Source: Stratiolaelaps scimitus
Lineage: Eukaryota; Arthropoda; Arachnida; Mesostigmata; Laelapidae
Direction of reading: 5' to 3'
Assembly (NCBI GenBank): GCA_019614645.1
Contig: JABWDB010000006.1
Span: forward strand, 1 to 64,000
Length of the DNA: 64,000 bases
This document shows positions 1 through 8,858 of the stretch, in pieces. The notes under the pieces are model-generated. The model did not search any database, was not told the DNA's origin, and worked only from the letters and a program-made list of their open reading frames with translations. Positions within the stretch are counted from its first letter, which is position 1; every line of letters starts with the position of its first letter. The translations under genes and the position numbers were made by a program.

Positions 1-654
1 AACGTCTCCGCACCTGTTGCAGCGTCGTCCCTCCACCCTGTCGCTCTTACATTCCCTGGTGAGATGACCCAGCATCTGGCAATTGTAAAAAGTTGGTATC
101 ACTACCCACTCTTCCGGTTTACAATTCATCGTCCCGAGTTTCACGGACCGCATAGCTATCAGTCTCTTACCCAACACAATGGGGAGTGTGACTCTGCGTT
201 TCCATACCTTATCTTTTCCCAGCCATGCCTTCTCGTCTGCTCTGATCTCTACATTGGCATTTAGTCCCAGCACTGAGCCTAACTCTGCGCTGAGCCTAGG
301 GCCCAGAAAAGGGTCGACATTGTGGAGCAACACTGTCATACTAGGGCCCTTGGCCGCACGGATATCGACTTCGACCCCAGCCCCCTTACGAATCATTTCA
401 GCAAAAGTCGCGCCACCCGCTGCGTTGGTGGCACTGACGGCTATAAGCACATCACCCTCATAGCCTAGCGGTGTGACCCTTCCTAACTTTACTCCTGCTT
501 CGCCCGGCTTCACGTGATCGCTGATTGCGTTCAGGACGTCGGCAAAGCTCTCGCCCTCCTTGGCCTTCACCCTGATAGTGCTGTGGATCGTACTGATCGG
601 CTCTCTGGTGCGAGATGCGCTACGCTCCCGAGCGGGTCTTAGCCCTGTCCTCAT
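1..654 (-). CDS. Non-LTR retrotransposon ORF1 (gag-like), partial, runs off the window edge
   Basis: Reading the minus strand from an ATG at 654 gives 218 codons without a stop to base 1. The C-terminal part carries a zinc-knuckle region: NCQMLGHLTREC is a knuckle whose first cysteine position is Phe (FYNC), and a second, CNRCGDV, starts just before the window edge. The middle (VKLGRVTPLGYEGDVLIAV) resembles the core of ORF1 proteins of I/Jockey/R1-type LINEs, which bind the element's RNA. The pol ORF would lie beyond base 1. The 5' side is cut off by mariner-end sequence at about 655, so the true N-terminus may be missing. The uninterrupted frame suggests a fairly young copy. Clade is inferred from the knuckles and general look only. 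Confidence 0.6.
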   Translation of the reverse strand, partial: MRTGLRPARERSASRTREPISTIHSTIRVKAKEGESFADVLNAISDHVKPGEAGVKLGRVTPLGYEGDVLIAVSATNAAGGATFAEMIRKGAGVEVDIRAAKGPSMTVLLHNVDPFLGPRLSAELGSVLGLNANVEIRADEKAWLGKDKVWKRRVTLPIVLGKRLIAMRSVKLGTMNCKPEEWVVIPTFYNCQMLGHLTRECKSDRVEGRRCNRCGDV

Positions 655-705
655 ATTATACGGACACCTTAATATATATATGTATACATATATTAGGGTG
701 TCCGG
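655..705. repeat. Palindrome of two head-to-head mariner-like ends
   Basis: CGGACACC at 661-668 is the reverse complement of GGTGTCCG at 697-704, separated by an AT-rich spacer. The right arm is the start of the mariner terminal repeat at 693. The left arm looks like the same kind of terminus in opposite orientation, at the junction with the gag-like ORF. Confidence 0.5.
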
Positions 706-1883
706 TTCGAACTGTCGCGCCCTTCGAATGGCGCACAATCCGAACTACGTGATACAATACGTTCATTCTTGGAGTAATCACGCGGCAGGAATGTGGCTTC
801 CTTTAGAACACTGAGTGGTTTCGATACGATCAGAAAGATGGACACTGCAGCAAAAAGTGCAAATTCCCCCAAAAATCAACGGGAAAACATCATGTTTTGT
901 TTCTCCGAGCACACCCTCCAGCTGGCAATCCATCGATAATTAATGAACGCGTACGGCAGGTCTGCCTTATGCGTGCGAACGGTACCGGTTGGTGCGAGCG
1001 ATTTAACAGTGGAAATTTGGACACCGATGGCCATCGAGGCGGGGACCAGAAATCAGGTACGACAAAGGACGAACGGATTGACAGAATCAAGGAAGCTTTT
1101 GACGAAATTAGAGCTTGGACCATGAGGTCCTTGTCGGTTGAAATTGGGATTCCTCGGACAAGGTGTCATAGAATTATCACCAATATACTGAAGAAGAAAA
1201 TCAATGCAAAATGGGTTCCCCATACACTGAGTCCTGACCAGATGAAAATGCGTGCGGAATGTTGGACATTTAACTTGAAGGCTTATACGCAACAAACCAG
1301 TCGCGGTTAGAACCCACCGTGTCGATAGACATGGGTTAGCCTGCATAGACCTCCTGAGAATGACCAAGCGAAACAGTGGCTCAGACAAGGTGAAGCGGCA
1401 GCGTCTGTGGCAGTGCCAGATAGATTCGGACGAAAGTGTTGATGATACTCGCCCTGGATATTAAGGGTATTTGCTATTACGAAATATTAGCGGCAAACGG
1501 AAACTCAATGTTCCCCGATAGCTCGGCTTCTTGAAGGGATTGATGAGCAAATGGCGTGGGGATCGACCGCACCGAGTGTGGTTACTCGACGACAATGCAA
1601 GACCCCACCGCACTGCTGAAATTACGGCCTGGATGGAGGGGCACGATATTGAGCGATGGCATCAACCCCCATATTCTCCTGATTTAAGCCCATGTGATTA
1701 TGGTTGTTTCCATGCATTAAAAAGGGCAAAAGGTGGGCTATCTCAAAACTTCCAGAGCGCTGGAATCGGTGTGTCAATAAAGCTGGAGAGTACCTCTAAC
1801 TCATACCGAAAGATCTTTGTTCTAACTCATTTAGTTAAAACAGTTATTGGCATTTAAAGAGCCGACAATTTGAACCGCACACC

Positions 1884-1887
<4 letters not shown>
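693..1887 (+). mobile_element. Decayed mariner element
   Basis: The terminal inverted repeats start TTAGGGTGTCCGGTTCGAAC at 693 and end in its degenerate complement at 1887 (ACCCTAA). TA dinucleotides flank both ends (691-692 and 1888-1889), as expected for Tc1/mariner insertions. At 1195 bp it is shorter than the 1285-bp copy at 28581-29865. A long (AT)n run abuts the right end. Confidence 0.85.
838..1857 (+). pseudogene. Mariner transposase, multiply frameshifted
   Basis: The ATG at 838 corresponds to the start of the transposase at 29719 (minus). Recognisable pieces lie in different frames: the helix-turn-helix N-terminal half at about 840-1310, then WLLDDNARPHRTAEI and YSPDLSPCDYGCFHAL of the catalytic domain at about 1575-1725. 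Several indels and stops separate them, so no functional protein is expected. It could only be mobilised in trans, if its ends still work. Confidence 0.8.

Positions 1888-1930
<43 letters not shown>
1886..1930. repeat. (AT)n microsatellite
   Basis: About 40 bp of nearly pure TA repeat directly after the mariner's 3' end. It marks the left border of recognisable IR-array sequence. Confidence 0.9.
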
Positions 1931-1931
<1 letters not shown>

Positions 1932-2079
1932 AATAGGATAGATAAGAGGACGACCACCAGTGTCGCATATAGTCTAACTGAAAACGATAACACAGGCCCT
2001 GCGATAGCTTATTCTGTATTCTTGCATGTTTCGCGCTTGCACCGATCGTACTTCTCGTCGGTGGACGACAAACAATTAG

Positions 2080-2243
2080 AAGGCGGATATTTTCGCAGCT
2101 CTGTCAGTTCCAAATCTTGTACGTGATGGATACTTCGATTACCACACACCGATTTCAATCGAGGAAATCCGCCTTCTTACCATCAAACCTAGTTCGTTCA
2201 TCGATCCATGGGGCTTCGTACGCGCGTTCGAGCCCACTGTTTG
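2080..2243 (+). pseudogene. IR-A exon, S1 ligand-binding segment
   Basis: 164 nt after the acceptor ATTAG, ending at donor TG|GTAGGT. It encodes KADIFAALSVPNLVRDGYF and RLLTIKPSSFIDPWGFVRAF, open throughout. Its equivalents are 10224-10387 and 20379-20542, with the same length and splice sites. Confidence 0.8.
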
Positions 2244-2339
2244 GTAGGTGGAAATTGACCTGTGAGTTGTGAATTCGAAAAATATATTATAAGATATTGA
2301 AAGTACAATTGTCTTGTATGAAAGTGCTTGAAGCCAAGT

Positions 2340-3030
2340 CCACAGTGGCTCATGTAGGAGGGCGCTAAAATGTCAACCATAATGCCGTCCCAAGCGTCAG
2401 TCCGCAGCGTCGAGGCCCTGCGGCCCCCTTGCGCAAGGGATACCGGCAGGACGGAGGACCCTCGGGAGCGCGTGGCGACCATGTCGGCGACCGACCTGAG
2501 CGAGACGGCAAATGTAGCAAATTTCAATTGAACGGTGAACGCTGGGGATGCTGAGACCATTCGAAGCAGACCGACTGCGTAGCGTCCGACGCTGCCGGGG
2601 GAAGCTGGAGGTTGAGGTTCGTCGTAAGGACGTCCAGCACTATATCGTCAATGGCGCGGAGGGCCGAAGTCTCCCTGCTCGCCGGGCTAATACTGAGTAA
2701 CTGCTGTATGCGCACCGCCGAGAAGGAGGACTGAAGGAGGAAGAGTCCTTGGTGAGCCGCCAGCAGGGGCAGTCCGTCGAGCATCACCGAAGACTTCTTG
2801 AGCCAACGATTGACAGGGGGCCGGCTGGCGTTTTCCGTAAGAGGAAGGCCGTTGAGCTCAAGTGATGGCCTCGGATTAGGCGGCATCTTGGGAGCAAGCG
2901 CTGAAGGTCGGGGTGAGGGTTCAAGGAAAATACCTCACACATCGCGGGGTTGAAGGCAGAGCCGCTGGAACCCTCGTAGCTAAGCACTCGCTGGACGTCG
3001 GAGGCGACAGTCGCCGGATCGCCCGTCTAC
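2340..3030 (-). mobile_element. Relic of the RT/endonuclease retroelement in an IR-A intron
   Basis: On the minus strand, pieces match the element at 38941-40462 in order: the segment just after the YMDD box (near 3010), then NPAMCEVFSL (about 2930), DGLPLLAAHQGLFLL (about 2760), LTTNLNLQLPP (about 2610) and WDGIMVDILAPSYMSH (about 2390-2340). Frames change several times and the zinc-binding motif region is missing, so it is dead. It lies in the intron between S1 and M1. Confidence 0.75.
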
Positions 3031-3349
3031 GTTCTATGTTGATAACATCCATATACCACAGCTAGGGGCAGGTCTGAAGAAAGCAATGAGCGGCCGAAGG
3101 TCTAGGCAGAAGATTCGGGTCCCCCTGCTGAATCCCAGCACACGCAGTTGAGGACAGCTTGGTCTGGCATAGTCGTTTATTCTAGAATAAAAGTCATTGA
3201 CCTGCTTATGAGGGGTATTTGTAACGACTACACACAATGAATCTCAAGTGTATATTTTTATCACTGCTAAAATTATACCACCGATGTTAAATACCGCTAA
3301 GACCGGACGACTTATTGATGAAGCCATCTGTGAATGATAGATATATATT

Positions 3350-3625
3350 TAATCAAACATACAATCATTTGGAATTATTTCTAGGGATTATTGGGGGGGA
3401 TTAGCTGGTACCTGGGCTGAGGCCGACGTTGTCCCGAGGAAGGCGATGGCATTGCCTCTCTGCACAGCTAGGGACAGGCGTTGCAGATGGAAAGACCCTG
3501 CGCGCTTGTCCCCGGAGGCGCGGATCAGTCTATGGTAGACCCCTTCGAGGAAGTTCGCAGTGAGGGGGCCGTGCCCGCCTAAGGTCTCAAAAGCAAGGGG
3601 GCAAAAGTGGTGGGTTGCCTGGAGT
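3350..3625 (-). mobile_element. 3' end of a second copy of the same retroelement
   Basis: The minus strand encodes LAFETLGGHGPLTANFLEGV, then RLSLAVQRGNAIAFLGT, followed by the 3' tail ATAATCCCTAGAAATAATTCC also seen at 21820. It lies upstream (on the minus strand) of the relic at 2340-3030, so it is a separate, 5'-truncated insertion or a rearranged part. Confidence 0.75.
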
Positions 3626-3717
3626 GCGGCATCTGTGAACAGATTCATATCTTTCGATTCGCCATCCATGCTATGCTAATGAAAGTAATATTTCACTTCT
3701 TTATTGTTTCTCTATAG

Positions 3718-3854
3718 GTACTTCACAATAGGCACATTGTTAGTCTAGTCGAGATCCGTTCATGGTGAAATTAGCTGAAAGACTCGATGAGCGCCGTGGT
3801 GTCCTTTCAGGCGAAAAGCTCGATTCGCTTGTAGAAGAGATATTGAATCTTAAG
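3718..3854 (+). pseudogene. IR-A fused M1/S2 exon remnant
   Basis: After acceptor CTATAG the first 30 nt match the M1 exon of IR-B. The sequence then jumps to DPFMVKLAERLDERRGVLSG of the S2 exon, with an in-frame TAG at the join. It ends at AAG|GCAAGT, the same GC-type donor as in the other copies. Confidence 0.8.
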
Positions 3855-4394
3855 GCAAGTTGTAACAATCATCTTTTATGTAATAAGCATGTATGTTATT
3901 TTTGAATATTGTGTACTCCTTTGAGTAATCTAGACTTGGCCTATTCGTAAACTTCCCAATTGGGTTTGGGAAGGATACTTCGAAGGCGGATAAAAGCCTT
4001 AAAAGCGAGGCACATAGCTAATGTGCCTGCGATACTTTACGATTTCTTGCTGTCGACATTGAGACGTCTTTCTGTTTCGTAAACCCGAGTGAAGTTGCAT
4101 AATTTTCATATTCTGTGTATAAATTCACATAAGAAAAAAGTTTTATTGACATAAGTCGAGTACATTGTGGTCGTTTTTGCAAAAGGCAAAAATCGATCAC
4201 CACTGAGTTGATACTTCTGGATACGATTAGATTGGCGGGTGATGCCGAACGGCCACGACAGTATAATACACTTAGCAGTATGCTTGTACAATATCCGCAC
4301 GATATTCTGCCTTTGTCAGCAATTCGATCTGGCAATATTCCGAATTTATTTTCATTATGTCAAACTGTACTCCATCATTATGTAATCTGTACAG

Positions 4395-4571
4395 GCCGTC
4401 GTTGTCACAGCTGATCCAATGGTGAAATCAATCATAAACACCCTCGCTCGTCAAACTGGCCGTTGCCCAAACGTCAAAGCTAGCGCCGGGTACATAACAA
4501 CCTTTCCTACTGCAATGCCGATGGGTCTTCATCTACCAAAACGTATTCGGGAGCGCATCCAGAACGCGTAC
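4395..4571 (+). pseudogene. IR-A exon, late S2
   Basis: 177 nt, starting GCC GTC GTT after acceptor TGTACAG. It includes QTGRCPNVKASAGYITT and PMGLHLPKRIRERIQNAY. The likely donor is TAC|GTAGAG. Open by itself, but in a broken gene. Confidence 0.7.
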
Positions 4572-4679
4572 GTAGAGACCACATATTGTCATAAACGAAC
4601 CCTAAACTCGGTTTACTTAATCCTTTGTAGCATTTCTCGGTTTTTGATTCCCTTCTCCCACTGTGTGACATATAAGAGA

Positions 4680-4745
4680 GCTTAAGCATTGTAAAATTGC
4701 AGCTCCTTTAATAAACCAATATACCTTTACCTTTACTTCATTAGA
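4680..4745 (+). repeat. Short retroposon-tail-like insertion shared by IR-A and the A-type remnant only
   Basis: About 70 bp containing GCAGCTCCTTTAATAAACCA and a terminal run of CCTTTA-like units. It is present here and at 15190-15260, but absent at the aligned position in IR-B copy 1 (14142) and in IR-C. It resembles a 3' retroposon tail. Confidence 0.45.
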
Positions 4746-5082
4746 TAAGCTGGATAGAGCCGTTTTTTTCGTGAGCGTTTACCGTCGCTGCATGCAATTC
4801 AAACCTATACATGAATCTTACATAAATACTTAAGTAGAAATTGTTCCACCGTACTAGAGCCTTGGCTAGGACCTCGTGTTTTTTTTCAACGCGCCTCAAG
4901 TTGTGAAAGTTCAAATTCGCAAGCGATTTCCCTCCTAATTGCCTAGCAGTCGAATTGGATGGCCCTGCTAATCTCATCGTCAACCTCTCTGCTCGTTACT
5001 TTGACTTGTCGGTTTTGTTACTTTCACTAGTGTTCTTCGCATAGTTGAGTCATCTGTCTACCACCAAGCGCTTAGTTCCCAA

Positions 5083-5283
5083 GTGCACCTTGCCACCCGC
5101 TGCGATTCGCGTCCCCGAGCCGAAGGGGAGCCTTTAGAAGCGCTCGGAGTGTCGGACCTCGAGGGCGTCATCTATCTGTACTTCATTGGAAGTTCTGCAT
5201 CTCTTCTTGCTTTCGTAGCAGAGATCATCTGGACTCACACTCGACTTGCTTGTTGCATACGTACCAGGCAGCACCATGTCTAA
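5083..5283 (+). pseudogene. IR-A last exon (third membrane segment)
   Basis: It encodes DSRPRAEGEPLEALGVSDLE, then the membrane helix GVIYLYFIGSSASLLAFVAE, and stops at 5281-5283. This matches the C-terminal membrane helix of ionotropic glutamate receptors. The exact acceptor is uncertain; open frame extends some way upstream of 5083. Confidence 0.7.
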
Positions 5284-6400
5284 TCTGTTCATTATTCTTT
5301 CAGCACACAGGGGCGATTTTAGATACTACTAGCATCTCCTGAGAGCATATTTAAATCAAGAATTTCATCTACAAATAACAACACAAGTTTTGTAGTTACT
5401 ATTGCATTGCATTCGTGGAAATTTACTGTGACATTCAAACCTATATGGATATAAAAGGATATTCCTGTGAAATAAACAATACAGGCATCCTTTGCTTCGG
5501 AGAGTTTGTCTTCGTAAGACGTCCCGATCTATCCTTTACAGTGATAGTTCGCTTCGCTGGCTTACCCAGAGTGAGTCTACAAACCAGATTCAAGACCTTC
5601 GTACAGGGATATGTTGAAATTGTAATTGTGCACGCGTACGTTTAGCACAATTCGTTGCTTATTTAGCATTTTTATTTGATATTGTAATAAAGTCATCTAG
5701 ACGCGAAAAGCTTTGTTTATCACAAGCAGCCCATTGTCTGTTCTCGGAGGAGTAATTACAAAAGATATATATATATAGAATATCGAGATAATCCCTTCGA
5801 GGAGTTATATTATATTTAAAGGAATATTCTTTGCCCTTGGTTTACGAACATATTATATGTAAAACTGTTTGCAAATCGTTTTCGAACTTGCTCAAACACG
5901 AAAATTTCCCCAAAATTATCTGTCCGGAGCTTAGATTTAAGCAAAACTAGTATAAAACCGAGCGCAACAATTCGTGTTATTGCTGCTATCAAAGCACTCG
6001 TCTAGTCGAAGGTCTTAGTTCGTGTATTTTTTGTCCGACAACTGTAGTCAACGGGAATGTGAGCCCGGTAACCCTGAACAAAGTTGTGAACATTCTGAAG
6101 TTGTACAAATGTGCTACGCATATACATCCTTGTGTATGTCTCATTTTCCTGAATCAACCTAGTACAGAGGGTTAGCTGAGAATACAAAGGATAGATCAAC
6201 CTAGTTCACATTTTATTCTATGTCGGATATTGATTATGAGCCCTATGACCATTTTAGTCCAGTTGAAACCTTCAACTTCATACCTGGTGGATAATGTTCT
6301 TCATATGAATGGTTAGTGCCAGGATCGAAATCCTTTCGTTGCGTCATCTAAGACAGATGTCTTCAGCGATAGCACGTTGTTGGAAAAGTAATGCGACCCC
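5284..6400. other. IR-A 3' flank, conserved in the next unit
   Basis: No gene recognised. The stretch is repeated with high similarity at 15825-16970, including short open frames near 5415 and 15947. It contains the AATAAA at 5686 and AT-rich runs. It is probably 3' UTR plus intergenic DNA. Confidence 0.5.
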
Positions 6401-6412
6401 AGTTTAGTCATT

Positions 6413-6541
6413 TTACACAGAATCCCAGAATGGATCATCCTGGAAACGTTCAAGCCCATTACACAGAATCCCAGAATGGATCATCCTGGAAACGTTCAAG
6501 CCCATTACACAGAATCCCAGACTGGATCATCCTGGAAACGA
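6413..6541. repeat. 46-bp minisatellite, 2.8 copies
   Basis: A unit beginning TTACACAGAATCCCAGAATG repeats at 6413, 6459 and 6505; the third copy is partial. The homologous place in the next unit (about 16973) has only the first part of one unit, so the expansion is specific to this copy. Confidence 0.9.
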
Positions 6542-6949
6542 CCTGTGCAACCGGTACAACTGTCTTCTATAAAATGAATAAGCAAGTTCCTCTCTACTCT
6601 GTTGGTTCTTTCAATAGTTTTATTATGTACATAGGGCACATCTTTTCTCGCTTAAAACTTCTATCGGTAGGGCAAGTGCCTCGTTGTTTAAACTCACAAC
6701 AAATTAGTCCCCCTTGCTATTGCATACGTACGATCAATGAAGCCAAATACTTTTCTGATCCCTCGCATGCCTTGGCGTTACCTTTTCGAAAGATGCGTAG
6801 CGAAAGGATCCCCCTTAAAAATGCTATTCCTCGATTGCGAGATTAAAACAAGTGGACCATTATTGGACGTTTCTCTTCATGATTTATAGGATTTCTCTTA
6901 AACTAAGTTTATATTTATTAGGAAAAAATCAGCTACGTCCTTATGGTAA

Positions 6950-7135
6950 GTAGGGGGTCAGTTGGTTCCAGGTCCAGGGAGGCTACATTGCCTCTCTGCA
7001 CAGCTGGGGAAAGGTGCTGCACCAGCCTGTGGCATACCCCCTCAAGGAGGTTGATCGTTAGGGGTGCCAAGGCGACCTAAGGTTTCGAAGGCAAGAGGTG
7101 AGTCGCCTGCAAGCAGCTTACTTCTGTAGCTTGGC
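6950..7135 (-). mobile_element. RT/endonuclease retroelement relic, C-terminal part
   Basis: The minus strand gives LAFETLGR followed, with frame damage, by GVCHRL and AVQRGNVASL. These match the C-terminus of the element at 38941-40462 (LAFETLGG, GVYHRL, AVQRGNAIAF). A homologous relic is at 17480-17660. Confidence 0.6.
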
Positions 7136-7183
7136 CTGTTCCGCATATGATACCGTGTAGCCACGGGGTGGTTGCCCAAGGGC

Positions 7184-7216
7184 AATCCTTCTTATGCCCA
7201 AGACATAAGAAGGATT
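7184..7216. repeat. Perfect 13-bp hairpin absent from the sister unit
   Basis: AATCCTTCTTATG (7184-7196) and CATAAGAAGGATT (7204-7216) are exact reverse complements around a 7-nt loop. The homologous site near 17700-17730 has only the right arm. Confidence 0.85.
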
Positions 7217-7359
7217 TCCTAATCATTGTCATTGATCTGGAATTCTTGCCAGGCACCTGTGGTTTTAAAAATAAAAGGATGGCTCCGGGAGGTTCTTGAA
7301 GTGAACAACCAGCCAACGAAAACAGCTGAAAGTTAGTTCAAAAAATGCTATAAGGAGGA

Positions 7360-7560
7360 ACTAGAGTGCTGTAAATCGAGTGCTAGCCCCAGAAGAAGAG
7401 GATGAGGGCGAGGCCATCGGAGCGCTGCCCGCCTCCGACGTAATAGCCCTAGGATTCCCTTGTACAAGGAATCGACCGCTTGAATGGAGGCCCTCAGAGA
7501 GCGCATTTTAAGAATCGTATGCCGCGGTTTTCGCCGACGCTGCGCTCGCAGTGATATTGT
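7360..7560 (-). mobile_element. RT/endonuclease retroelement relic, endonuclease part
   Basis: On the minus strand, out-of-frame pieces (CERSVGE, IPCTREF, RSDGLALILF) line up with CERSAGR, IPCTREP and RPDGLTLVPF of the element at 38941-40462. The relic is strongly decayed. Together with 6950-7135 it keeps the element's order. Confidence 0.5.
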
Positions 7561-7599
7561 GGCTTTTACATTCAAAAACATACGCATCCAGATAAAAAC

Positions 7600-8504
7600 T
7601 AAACCCTTGCTGTTAGTGTGAAGCTGTCAGAATGACCCTTCATATACGTATATACTTATGTATAAACCCAGCTTACTCAAACCCTAGATACGTTCGTTTA
7701 AAAGAGCTTCCAATTTATATTGATTCATTAATTCATGTAGATATCATCCACTCTCTTTCTGTCGCATACAAGAACGTATACGCTTATTGTATTTAACCTA
7801 TTCTGCTGATGCAGATTACTACTCAGCTGTATTAATTTATTTTTACAAGCAAGTACATTCGGCTGAGACCGGCCCTGGGTAGATACCTCTTTGTGGGTAA
7901 ACGATAATAGTTTCGTTGTGATTTGATGTAATAACCTTATTGTGATATGTTATGACCTAATGCTATTTCTAACATATTACTATAAGGTATTTAATTTGTT
8001 TTCGTTAGTTTAATGATAAGCCAAAGCGGAGTTTTCTCATTAGCCCTATAAGAGCTTTTCGGCACTGTACCAGCCCTACAAGCTTGAGCTCCCAATTATA
8101 CTGTAACGACCCTTACAATGACCATTAGTTTTTTGAACTCATTGCTATACTTACGGGTGATCGCTTGTTCTTATCGGCTCAATTTGTCTTATATTCGTTT
8201 CATTAGCGTTCTCTGAGCGGCCGAATCATCTGTGTACTAGTAAACAGTTCAATGAAGCGTGAAGCTTGCCAACCTCTCCGGAGTGCGCGTCCAGGGGCCT
8301 GCCTCTGAAGATCCTTGGCGGACATTGGCATAGTTCGAGTCAATTGTCTGAATCGATCTCCCTTAGCTGAGATAACTGAACAGAGTTACCCTCCTTCGAA
8401 GGTGTCACTTCGAGCAGTTCAAATCTTAAGATCCGTAATCTCTGTTCGATGAGAGGCGAATGATTGCCGACTTGAATTATCCTCCATTAACAAAATATGC
8501 TTAG
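7600..8504. other. Upstream region of IR-B
   Basis: Repeated at 18001-18650. No certain gene. An ATG at 8118 opens a short hydrophobic frame (MTISFLNSLLYLRVIACS) that could be a signal-peptide exon, and its copy near 18275 keeps the frame. No splice partner could be fixed. Confidence 0.35.
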
Positions 8505-8858
8505 AATCCACCAATCGATTTTGTTGTAGACGACGTCTCTTCTGCCAGATGCTGCTGTTATCGTTATCCACTCGCACTGATCCTGTGCACTTTAGATATT
8601 TGCCTGTCCTGTATTAGTGTTCGTGTCCCAGGTGCTGCCCAAGCTGAGGCAAGATTTGGCACTGCTCGTAAAGCGACGCTCATTTTAAGACTGGACAGGA
8701 AACCCTATCTGAGAAACCGTCTATCGTTCGGCACAAGACCAGCAGCTAATTTCTTAGGGTTCAGTATGATGTGTCCTGGTTGCTCCATTGTGCTTCGGAA
8801 AGTGATTGATGGTAACGAAACTCTAGACGATGGTGTTCTTCGCGTCGGCGGAACTTCG
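8505..8858 (+). CDS. IR-B candidate N-terminal exon
   Basis: Open for 118 codons between acceptor GCTTAG|AAT and donor TCG|GTACGA; phase 0 at the donor fits the next exon. It includes LRLDRKPYLRNRLSFGT and LDDGVLRVGGTS. An alternative acceptor, TCCCAG at 8631, would give a shorter exon. The assignment rests on phase and position, not on a motif. Confidence 0.4.

Larger units (their letters stand above)
2080..5283 (+). pseudogene. IR-A: 5'-truncated ionotropic receptor pseudogene
   Basis: First copy of the receptor array. Exons found: ligand-binding lobe S1 (2080-2243), a fused M1/S2 remnant (3718-3854), late S2 (4395-4571) and the last membrane segment (5083-5283). Upstream exons are absent; the mariner and gag sequence stand in their place. 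The M1 exon reads YFTIGTLLV and hits TAG after nine codons. A deletion there joins M1 directly to the middle of the S2 exon, losing the pore and second membrane helix that IR-B keeps. The S1-M1 intron holds two pieces of retroelement. An AATAAA at 5686-5691 is a plausible poly(A) signal. Family assignment (iGluR/IR) rests on the order S1, M1, pore, M2, S2, M3 seen in the intact copies. Confidence 0.75.

Noticed and set aside
4208..4414. Frame MILLDTIRLAGDAERPRQ, repeated at 13688 and 25615
   Set aside because: It lies in the intron between the S2 exons; joining the exons across it keeps phase, and the frame does not continue into the next exon.
5415..5645. 76-residue frame MEIYCDIQTYMDIKG, repeated at 15947
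   Set aside because: It is in the 3' flank of the IR copies and conserved only as part of the duplicated block; no motif or start context supports a gene.
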